From JAHRAH01 sp051009015 (GTDB taxonomy: Bacteria > Pseudomonadota > Gammaproteobacteria > Tethybacterales > Persebacteraceae), in contig JBPCWZ010000081.1 in NCBI GenBank assembly GCA_051009015.1, positions 1 to 11,653 on the forward strand: a DNA stretch of 11,653 nucleotides. Direction: 5' to 3'. The notes under the pieces are model-generated. The model saw nothing but the letters and a program-made list of their open reading frames with translations. It did no database searches and had not been told where the DNA came from. The position numbers and the translations under genes are program-made. Position 1 is the first letter of the stretch. Every line of letters starts with the position of its first letter. Below, piece by piece: positions 6,807 through 11,653 of the stretch.

Positions 6807-8735
6807 ATGACACGGCGCATTATACAACTGCCAACGGCGGTGGCGAATCAAATCGCGGCGGGCGAAGTAATAGAACGCCCGGCGGCGGCGCTTAAGGAAC
6901 TTTTGGAAAACGCGCTTGACGCCGCCGCGGTTAATATTGAATGTCAAATACGCGGCGGCGGGGCGGATTTTTTGCAAGTTAGCGACGACGGCGAAGGCAT
7001 CGCGGCGGACGATTTGCCGCGCGCGCTTTTGCCGCATGCGACTTCCAAGATACGCATCGCCGAAGATTTGGCATCGGTTGCGACTTTCGGTTTTCGCGGC
7101 GAGGCATTGGCGAGTTTGGCATCGGTAGCCGAGTTGGACATTGCCAGCCGCCGTGCGGATGACGAGCATGGTTATGTTTTCTCCCCCGATATGAAAGCGG
7201 CAAAGCCGCAGGCGATGGCAAAGGGGACGATTATCAGCGCGCGAAAGATGTTTGCCGACATTCCGGCAAGGCGGCGTTTTTTGCGCGCCCCGCCGACAGA
7301 GACCGCCCACTGCATAGCCGCCTTTCAGCGCGCGGCAATGGCATCGCCGCAAACGGGTTTTTCCGCCGTTATTAATGACAAAAAACGCCAAACACTGCCG
7401 CCGGGGCAAACGCTCAAAGAACGGATAGCGGCGCTTTTTCCGGCGCTGCATTTGGACGATGCGATTGGAGTTGATGAAGATGCGGCGGAAATGCGGATAT
7501 GCGGGGAGATATTTGCGCCTTCGCAAGGGGCAACGGCAAAAACCGCCGGGCAGTTTTTTTATGTCAATGGCAGGTTTGTGCGCGACCGCCTTTTGCGCCG
7601 CGCCGTCAGCGATGCATTGCGCTTGATGTCGCACGATGGCGAGCCGGGTTATGCGCTTTTTTTGACCGTGCCGCCGCAGATGGTTGATGTTAATGTACAT
7701 CCGGCAAAACTGGAAGTGCGCTTTATTAATCCGCAAGCGGTTTTTAACTTCGTCCGCCGCGCGGCGGGCAAGGCGCTTTCCGCGCCGCTCGGCGCGCCGG
7801 TCAGAACTCCGCCGCCGATAAACTGGCAACCGCAACAGCATCAACAATCATCATCCGCGCCGTCATCTTTTGCGCGCGGCGCTTCGCATTTCCCCGGCGA
7901 TTCCCACACTCCTCCGTCATATTCCCCCCAAACGGCAAATGACGCATGGCGTCAGGTTTTTGCCGACCTTCCGCCATTGCAAGCGCAACAGGGAGAACAA
8001 CCCACCGCCCTTTTGCCGGATGATGACAAGCCGCTCGGGCGGGCGCTGGGGCAGATACACGATATCTATATCGTCGCCGAAAACAGCATCGGGCTTGTCG
8101 TTGTTGATATGCATGCGGCGCACGAAAGAGTGTTATACGAAAAACTCAAACGCGCATTGGACGGGAAAAGTTTGCAGATGCAGCCGCTTTTGACACCGGA
8201 GCGCACATCGCTATCGCCGACACAAGCGGCGGTTTTGCAAGAACACGGGGGAGATTTGCCGGGATTGACGGCAAAGTTAATCACGGAAGACGATGCGCCA
8301 TCATCATCATCAAAACCCATCGGCGCGGCAACGGCGGAAGTTAGCGCCATCGCCGCCCTGATAGCCGGCAAGGCGGACGCGGCATTATTACTAATAGAAG
8401 TGCTGGACGGCGCAAGCGAATTCGGCTTTGGCAACTTCGGCACACCCGCCTTTGACAACACCCCCGGCGGCGAAAGCGTAAAAGCATCCGGCGGCGAAAG
8501 TGCTGGGGCATCCGATTTTGGCGGCGCGGTGAAGTTATTGCGCGACAAGGCATTGTCGCTTATTGCATGTCATGCGGCGGTGCGGGCGAATCGGCGGTTG
8601 AGCCGGGAGGAGATGAATGCATTATTGCGCCAGATGGAAGAAACCGAGCGTTCCGGCGCATGCAACCACGGCCGCCCCTGCTGGCAACAAATAGACCGCG
8701 CCTTCTTTGATAAAATCTTCCACCGCGGCAGATAA
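6807..8735 (+). CDS. mutL: DNA mismatch repair protein MutL, endonuclease-type C-terminus
   Basis: This 642-aa protein links mismatch recognition by MutS to strand incision. The N-terminal GHKL ATPase shows NQIAAGEV (14-21), KELLENALDA with catalytic E31 and Mg ligand N35, SDDGEGI (59-65), HATSKI (77-82) and GFRGEAL (95-101). A Pro/Gln/Ser-rich linker spans about 330-395. The C-terminal domain has QIHDIYIVAENS, then DMHAAHERVLYE at 434-445, which fits the DQHA-x2-E-x4-E nuclease motif with Met for Gln. ACHAAVRAN (C588) and CNHGRP (619-624) fit the other metal-site motifs. This predicts a nicking MutL as in Neisseria and most bacteria outside the MutH group. Unusually, a Gly/Ser-rich insertion at about 537-573 includes a tandem GGES-x-x-AS octad. 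The start at 6807 matches homologues; the in-frame ATG at 6750 would overlap the amidase by 41 bases. Confidence 0.95.
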   Translation: MTRRIIQLPTAVANQIAAGEVIERPAAALKELLENALDAAAVNIECQIRGGGADFLQVSDDGEGIAADDLPRALLPHATSKIRIAEDLASVATFGFRGEALASLASVAELDIASRRADDEHGYVFSPDMKAAKPQAMAKGTIISARKMFADIPARRRFLRAPPTETAHCIAAFQRAAMASPQTGFSAVINDKKRQTLPPGQTLKERIAALFPALHLDDAIGVDEDAAEMRICGEIFAPSQGATAKTAGQFFYVNGRFVRDRLLRRAVSDALRLMSHDGEPGYALFLTVPPQMVDVNVHPAKLEVRFINPQAVFNFVRRAAGKALSAPLGAPVRTPPPINWQPQQHQQSSSAPSSFARGASHFPGDSHTPPSYSPQTANDAWRQVFADLPPLQAQQGEQPTALLPDDDKPLGRALGQIHDIYIVAENSIGLVVVDMHAAHERVLYEKLKRALDGKSLQMQPLLTPERTSLSPTQAAVLQEHGGDLPGLTAKLITEDDAPSSSSKPIGAATAEVSAIAALIAGKADAALLLIEVLDGASEFGFGNFGTPAFDNTPGGESVKASGGESAGASDFGGAVKLLRDKALSLIACHAAVRANRRLSREEMNALLRQMEETERSGACNHGRPCWQQIDRAFFDKIFHRGR

Positions 8736-8767
8736 CAAACCGGTGCGGCGGCAAAAAACTGCAGGAT

Positions 8768-8798
8768 TTGGCATTTCGGGCAGGGGTTATATTATAAT
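8768..8798 (+). promoter_or_regulatory. Predicted sigma70 promoter for the lipoprotein/ankyrin cassette
   Basis: TTGGCA (8768-8773) and a perfect TATAAT (8793-8798) are separated by 19 bp, a little longer than ideal. They sit in the 89-bp gap between mutL and the small lipoprotein gene, the largest gap in the coding block. The start of transcription would fall about 18-20 bases before the lipoprotein ATG. A separate promoter here fits the change from housekeeping to accessory genes. Confidence 0.55.
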
Positions 8799-8812
8799 GA
8801 TGGCGTAAATTC

Positions 8813-8820
8813 AAAGGAGA
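8813..8820 (+). promoter_or_regulatory. Strong ribosome binding site of the small lipoprotein
   Basis: AAAGGAGA lies four bases before the ATG at 8825. Together with AAAGGAG before 10389, it shows that the cassette uses strong canonical sites, unlike the weak or absent sites in the upstream housekeeping operon. Confidence 0.75.
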
Positions 8821-8824
8821 CCAA

Positions 8825-9172
8825 ATGCAAAAAACAACAAATCATCGTTTTCCCGCTGCCGCCGTTGCTTTGGCGGTTTTCGCCGCTTTGCTGATAGTTG
8901 GCGGTTGCGGCGAAAAGCCGGGACCGAAACTGCGCGAGATAGAGCGCGTGGAGAAAATGTCGGATGATGACATCGGCGCCGCGCGCGAGCAGTGCCATAT
9001 TATCGCCACGGCAGATTACAACTGCTCCGAGTTAGTGCATCCCGCCCACGGGATGACGACCGAGGAATGGAAAGTGCTGACCGAATCCACCAAAGAATGC
9101 CGCAAAAACCAATTGCTGTCATTCCATCATTGCCTTCGCGGCAAGGGCGTTATCTACTCGGAATTCAACTAA
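8825..9172 (+). CDS. Small cysteine-containing lipoprotein of unknown function
   Basis: This is a 115-aa protein that I do not recognise. Residues 5-27 form a lipoprotein signal peptide ending in LLIVGGC, so C28 should be lipidated and the protein anchored to a membrane facing the periplasm. The mature part is about 87 residues, charged and mostly helical-looking, with four further cysteines at C57, C67, C92 and C103 that could form two disulfides. The C-terminal pattern C92-x10-C103-LRGKGVIY resembles the C-x17-CMARRGYLY segment of the next protein, suggesting a shared small domain. The start is fixed by a strong ribosome binding site at 8813-8820 and by the signal peptide. A predicted promoter lies just upstream, and the next gene starts 20 bases after the stop, so the two are probably co-transcribed. 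Residue D/E content is high near 37-50. Confidence 0.8.
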   Translation: MQKTTNHRFPAAAVALAVFAALLIVGGCGEKPGPKLREIERVEKMSDDDIGAAREQCHIIATADYNCSELVHPAHGMTTEEWKVLTESTKECRKNQLLSFHHCLRGKGVIYSEFN

Positions 9173-9178
9173 CTCCCC

Positions 9179-9184
9179 GGAGGG
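9179..9184 (+). promoter_or_regulatory. Ribosome binding site choosing between ATGs at 9187 and 9193
   Basis: GGAGGG at 9179-9184 is only two bases from the ATG at 9187 but eight from the in-frame ATG at 9193. Normal spacing favours 9193. Both choices keep the lipoprotein signal peptide; the longer form only adds Met-Gln. Confidence 0.6.
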
Positions 9185-9192
9185 ATATGCAG

Positions 9193-10341
9193 ATGACAAA
9201 GATACGCCGCTTTCTCGCCCCTTTCGCTGTGGCGGCTTGCATGCTTTTGCCCGCTTGCGGCGGCGACAAAATCGGCTGGGATGACCTTGACCCCGAACCT
9301 TTGGTAACGGAAAGGGTGGATGGCAAGATTCCGGTAAAGCCGGAGTTGATACGGCGGCAGGTGCTTGACGAGTTGGACGGCGTCCCCGAAATAGAGGCAC
9401 AAGTCGCCCGGCGGCAGCAAATAGAAGCCGACCATCACGCCTGCCGCTTGTTGTCCGACAAGGCGAAAAAGACGACCGAAAAGGTTTTTGCCAATTGCAT
9501 GGCGCGGCGCGGCTATTTGTATATGTTTCGGCATGACGCGGAGCAACTGCACAACGACATTGAGTTTGAGGTGAAAAAGGCGCGCGATAAGCGCATCGCC
9601 GCCGAGCAAAAGGCGCTTGACGAACAAATTGCCGCCGCCGCCAAAGCAGAAGAGGAAAGGCAAATCGTCGAGCGCAAAGCAGAAGAGGAGCGCATTGCCG
9701 CCGAAAAGAAACGGCAGGAAGAGGCAGAGCGCGCCCGTCGACAAAAAGCATTGGACGATGCTTTGGTTGTTGTTTTGAACGCGAGAAAATATGCCGAAAC
9801 CGCCGAAGTTAAACGCTTGATTGACGATGGGGCGAATGTCAATACCAAAGGCAAAAGTGGCTGGACACCTTTGCATATTGCAGCACAGGATGGTCAAACC
9901 AAAGCCGCACTTGCCTTTATCAAAGCGGGAGCGTATATCGGTGCAAAAGACAACAAGGACCAAACACCTTTGCATTTGGCGGCACTTAACGGCAACGCCG
10001 AAACCTGCTTTGCTCTTGTTAAGGCGGGTGCGGATATTGAAGTAAAAACTAACAAGGGCTTAACGCCTTTGCATTTGGCGGTATCACAAGGTCTATTCGG
10101 AACCGTGCTTGCCCTTATCAAAACGGGGGCGGATGTTGATGCTAAAATGAAAGGGGGCTTTACACCTTTGCATGTGGCGGCACTTCAAGGTAAAACCCGA
10201 ATTGCGCTTGCCCTTATCAAAACAGGGGCGGATGTATTTGCACGCGCCGATGGCGGCAAAACGCCGCTGGATATTGCCATAAAAGAGCATCCCAAAAACA
10301 GCAAAATCGTGCGCGCCCTGCAGGAAGCGATGGGAAAATAG
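9193..10341 (+). CDS. Ankyrin-repeat lipoprotein with charged coiled-coil segment
   Basis: This is a 382-aa predicted lipoprotein. The signal peptide ends in MLLPAC, so C22 is the lipidation site. Residues 25-110 form an N-terminal region with two cysteines (C84 and C102, the latter in CMARRGYLY) that resembles the end of the preceding lipoprotein. Residues 115-190 are a long helix rich in Glu, Lys, Arg and Ala (RKAEEERIAAEKKRQEEAER), likely a coiled coil that holds the next part away from the membrane. From about 190 to 375 come six ankyrin repeats, with TPL motifs at 225, 258, 291, 324 and 357, an exact 33-residue period. Ankyrin repeats bind protein partners; the partner is unknown. The stop at 10339-10341 is followed in frame by GGC GAC AAA, matching the GDK tail of the next gene's protein. 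The protein is probably periplasmic or surface-facing, anchored by lipid. Confidence 0.85.
   Translation: MTKIRRFLAPFAVAACMLLPACGGDKIGWDDLDPEPLVTERVDGKIPVKPELIRRQVLDELDGVPEIEAQVARRQQIEADHHACRLLSDKAKKTTEKVFANCMARRGYLYMFRHDAEQLHNDIEFEVKKARDKRIAAEQKALDEQIAAAAKAEEERQIVERKAEEERIAAEKKRQEEAERARRQKALDDALVVVLNARKYAETAEVKRLIDDGANVNTKGKSGWTPLHIAAQDGQTKAALAFIKAGAYIGAKDNKDQTPLHLAALNGNAETCFALVKAGADIEVKTNKGLTPLHLAVSQGLFGTVLALIKTGADVDAKMKGGFTPLHVAALQGKTRIALALIKTGADVFARADGGKTPLDIAIKEHPKNSKIVRALQEAMGK
9865..10341 (+). repeat. 99-bp ankyrin-coding repeats in the first ankyrin gene
   Basis: Each ankyrin unit is exactly 99 bp. Copies beginning CTTATCAAAACGGGGGCGG at 10114 and the near-identical form at 10213 are 99 bp apart. 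Close copies occur in the downstream ankyrin gene, so the two genes offer substrate for recombination or gene conversion. Confidence 0.8.
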
Positions 10342-10374
10342 GGCGACAAATTGGGATAACGAGTTTTCACACAC

Positions 10375-10381
10375 AAAGGAG
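10375..10381 (+). promoter_or_regulatory. Ribosome binding site of the second ankyrin gene
   Basis: AAAGGAG is seven bases before the ATG at 10389. This good spacing supports independent translation across the 47-bp gap after the first ankyrin gene. I see no convincing promoter in that gap. Confidence 0.75.
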
Positions 10382-10388
10382 AAACACC

Positions 10389-11453
10389 ATGAAAAACCTG
10401 TTGCGCGCCCTGGGCGCCTTTCTTACCGCCGTCATCATCAGCGGCTCGGCTTTTGCCGGTAGCCATGTTCCGCCTTTGCTTGTGGCGGTGTATGATGGCA
10501 ATTACGCCGAGGTCAAGCGTTTGATTGACCGCGGCGCGAATGTCAACCTGAAAGTCGGTCCCGGCTTGACTCCGTTGATAGCGGCGACACACAAACAGCG
10601 CGTCGCCATTGCCAAACTTCTCATCAAAGCGGGGGCTAATGTCAACATAAAGGGTTTTGATGACGTAACGCCTTTGCATCTTGCGGCAGAGATTGGTCCC
10701 ACCGAAATGGTGCTTGTCTTTGTCAAAGCGGGGGCGGCTATCAACGCCAAAGAAAAACATGACAGGACGCCTTTGTTTATGGCGGCAAGGACAGGTCAAA
10801 CCGAAATCGTTATTGCTCTTATCAAAGCGGGGGCGGATATTGACGCAAAAGCAATCAACGGCAAAACGCCTTTGCATATGGCAATACAGAAAGGTCAAAC
10901 CGAAACCGCTTTTGCCCTTATCAAAGCGGGGGCGGATATTAAGGCAAAAATTAACAATGGTGGGACGCCTTTGCATGCTGCCGCATTTTTTGGTCAAACC
11001 GAAATCGCGCTTGCCCTTATCAAAGCGGGGGCGGATATTGAGGCAAAAAGTGACTTTGGCTCAACTCCGCTAAACATAGCGATAACGGGAGGTCAAACAG
11101 ATGTTATTGTCGTCCTTATTAAGGCGGGGGCGAATGTTGATACCAGAATTAACAATGGTGGAACCCCCCTGCATCTTGCGGCACAAGAAGGTCAAACTGA
11201 TGCTGTCATTATTCTTATAGAGGCGGGAGCGGATGTTGATGCGCAAAATGACGAGGGCGTGACACCTTTGCACGAAGCGGCATATCAGGGGCAAGCCAAA
11301 ACTCTGCTTGTCTTTGTCAAAGCGGGAGCAGATTTGCATGTGCGCATGAATGACGGAAGAACGCCGTTAGATGTTGCCATACAAAGCAATGGCAAAGACA
11401 GCAAAATCGCGCGCATTTTGCGGGAAGCGATGGAAAAGCAGGGCGATAAATAG
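10389..11453 (+). CDS. Sec-exported ankyrin-repeat protein
   Basis: This 354-aa protein is almost wholly ankyrin repeats. A Sec signal peptide (about 1-23) ends in SAFA-GS and has no lipobox, so the mature protein should be soluble in the periplasm or secreted further. Ten repeats run from about 28 to 349. TPL motifs fall at 61, 94, 127, 160, 193, 226, 259, 292 and 325, a strict 33-residue period with no insertion. The first unit (AEVKRLIDRGANVN) and the last (GRTPLDVAIQSNGKDSKIA) closely match the first and last units of the upstream ankyrin lipoprotein, so the two are paralogues with different N-termini. Such exported ankyrin proteins are common in symbionts and some pathogens, where several bind host proteins, but other family members act in the bacterial periplasm. 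No catalytic domain is visible. A large stem follows the stop. Confidence 0.88.
   Translation: MKNLLRALGAFLTAVIISGSAFAGSHVPPLLVAVYDGNYAEVKRLIDRGANVNLKVGPGLTPLIAATHKQRVAIAKLLIKAGANVNIKGFDDVTPLHLAAEIGPTEMVLVFVKAGAAINAKEKHDRTPLFMAARTGQTEIVIALIKAGADIDAKAINGKTPLHMAIQKGQTETAFALIKAGADIKAKINNGGTPLHAAAFFGQTEIALALIKAGADIEAKSDFGSTPLNIAITGGQTDVIVVLIKAGANVDTRINNGGTPLHLAAQEGQTDAVIILIEAGADVDAQNDEGVTPLHEAAYQGQAKTLLVFVKAGADLHVRMNDGRTPLDVAIQSNGKDSKIARILREAMEKQGDK
10569..11453 (+). repeat. 99-bp ankyrin-coding tandem repeats in the second ankyrin gene
   Basis: Nine consecutive 99-bp units encode the TPL-containing ankyrin repeats. The 24-bp stretch starting CTTATCAAAGCGGGGGCGG is identical at 10818, 10917 and 11016, spaced exactly 99 bp, whereas the outer units are more diverged. 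The middle of the array therefore looks the most recently duplicated or homogenised. Confidence 0.85.
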
Positions 11454-11458
11454 TATCG

Positions 11459-11511
11459 GCGGCGGTTTGTAGATTCCCGTTTATTCGGGCAATTCATTAC
11501 AAAACCGCCGC
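11459..11511. terminator. Large stem-loop after the last ankyrin gene, possible terminator
   Basis: Arms 11459-11471 (GCGGCGGTTTGTA) and 11498-11511 pair fully except for one extra A. They enclose a second, imperfect stem of ATTCCCG (11473-11479) and CGGGCAAT (11486-11493). The structure begins six bases after the stop codon and is stable enough to stall transcription. No run of T follows, so it is not a classical intrinsic terminator. It may instead be the edge of the repeat block. Confidence 0.45.
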
Positions 11512-11518
11512 TTGCCGT
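11496..11518 (+). repeat. 23-bp direct repeat, copy 1
   Basis: This sequence, beginning ATTACAAAACCGCCGCTTGC, is repeated exactly at 11626-11648, 130 bp away. Its first part is the right arm of the stem after the ankyrin gene. The two copies bracket the 26-bp nested inverted repeat. Confidence 0.85.
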
Positions 11519-11534
11519 CCTTGTCGCCCCCCTC

Positions 11535-11600
11535 GTCATTCCGGCGTACGCCGGAATCTCCTTTTGCCTTTTATGAGATTCCGGCTTGCGCCGGAATGAC
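11535..11600. repeat. Nested palindrome pair forming a 26-bp inverted repeat
   Basis: Positions 11535-11560 and 11575-11600 are reverse complements at 24 of 26 positions, with a 14-bp spacer. Each arm is itself a palindrome: ATTCCGGCGTACGCCGGAAT at 11538-11557 is perfect, and the copy at 11578-11597 has a looser centre. Outer flanks are GTC and GAC, inner flanks CTC and GAG. The palindromes resemble the left-end ATTCCCGC/GCGGGAAT family, with a paired C-to-G change in both arms. No gene is visible in the last 200 bases. Confidence 0.8.
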
Positions 11601-11625
11601 GGGGAGGTTTTTATGCGGGCATTGT

Positions 11626-11648
11626 ATTACAAAACCGCCGCTTGCCGT
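11626..11648 (+). repeat. 23-bp direct repeat, copy 2
   Basis: This is an exact second copy of 11496-11518. The window ends five bases later, so it cannot be seen whether the 130-bp unit continues as a longer array. Confidence 0.85.
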
Positions 11649-11653
11649 TTTTG

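Noticed and set aside
6756..7847. Minus-strand 363-codon open frame opposite mutL
   Set aside because: mutL carries every ATPase motif on the plus strand; the opposite frame is Arg/Cys-rich without any domain.
10342..10388. Separate promoter between the two ankyrin genes
   Set aside because: A TTGGGA hexamer at 10351 has no -10-like sequence at suitable distance, so co-transcription is simpler.
10185..10997. Minus-strand 270-codon open frame with repeating NIRPRFDKGK motifs
   Set aside because: It is a mirror of the 99-bp ankyrin repeats, whose period keeps opposite frames open.
11535..11600. Possible CRISPR or intrinsic terminator at the right end
   Set aside because: Only two arms in inverted orientation with a 14-bp spacer, and no T run after the stem.
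1..11653. tRNA or rRNA genes
   Set aside because: I saw no cloverleaf with conserved T-loop bases and no rRNA-like sequence; the left-end hairpins are too short and too similar to each other.

Overview
The window reads as a chromosomal piece of a member of the Pseudomonadota, most like the beta/gamma branch. NuoI is of the form shared by betaproteobacteria and many non-enteric gammaproteobacteria. NadE is the long glutamine-dependent type, MutL has the endonuclease-type C-terminus, and the tsaE-amidase-mutL order is the familiar proteobacterial one. The two exported ankyrin-repeat proteins and the repeat-rich intergenic DNA suggest a host-associated lifestyle; that is inference, and I cannot name a genus.

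Layout. (1) Positions 1-617 hold no credible gene. They are a dense chain of short perfect hairpins, a pair of 47/48-bp inverted arms, and palindromes with the layout of Neisseria dRS3 repeats. (2) Positions 618-8735 hold seven plus-strand genes packed as one apparent operon: ruvX, nuoI, a 700-aa membrane protein with a long Pro/Lys-rich repeat, nadE, tsaE, an AMIN/Amidase_3 N-acetylmuramoyl-L-alanine amidase, and mutL. Most junctions overlap by 4-22 bases or are separated by fewer than 20. (3) A sigma70-like promoter near 8768-8798 precedes a three-gene cassette: a small lipoprotein, a lipoprotein with a charged helix and ankyrin repeats, and a Sec-exported protein made almost only of ankyrin repeats. 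(4) Positions 11454-11653 return to palindromic repeats. They hold a large stem after the last stop, a 26-bp nested inverted repeat, and a 23-bp direct repeat with 130-bp spacing.

How the genes fit together. The first block is housekeeping: RNA maturation (ruvX), respiration (nuoI), NAD synthesis (nadE), the tRNA t6A modification (tsaE), cell-wall splitting at division (amidase) and mismatch repair (mutL). nuoI is separated from the rest of the nuo operon. The second block is accessory and looks recently duplicated. Its two ankyrin genes share 33-residue repeats that are nearly identical at DNA level, and the first carries a relic of the second's C-terminal tail just after its stop codon. The cassette (8825-11453) is the best candidate for an undescribed envelope or host-interaction system here. 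Its function cannot be read from the sequence.
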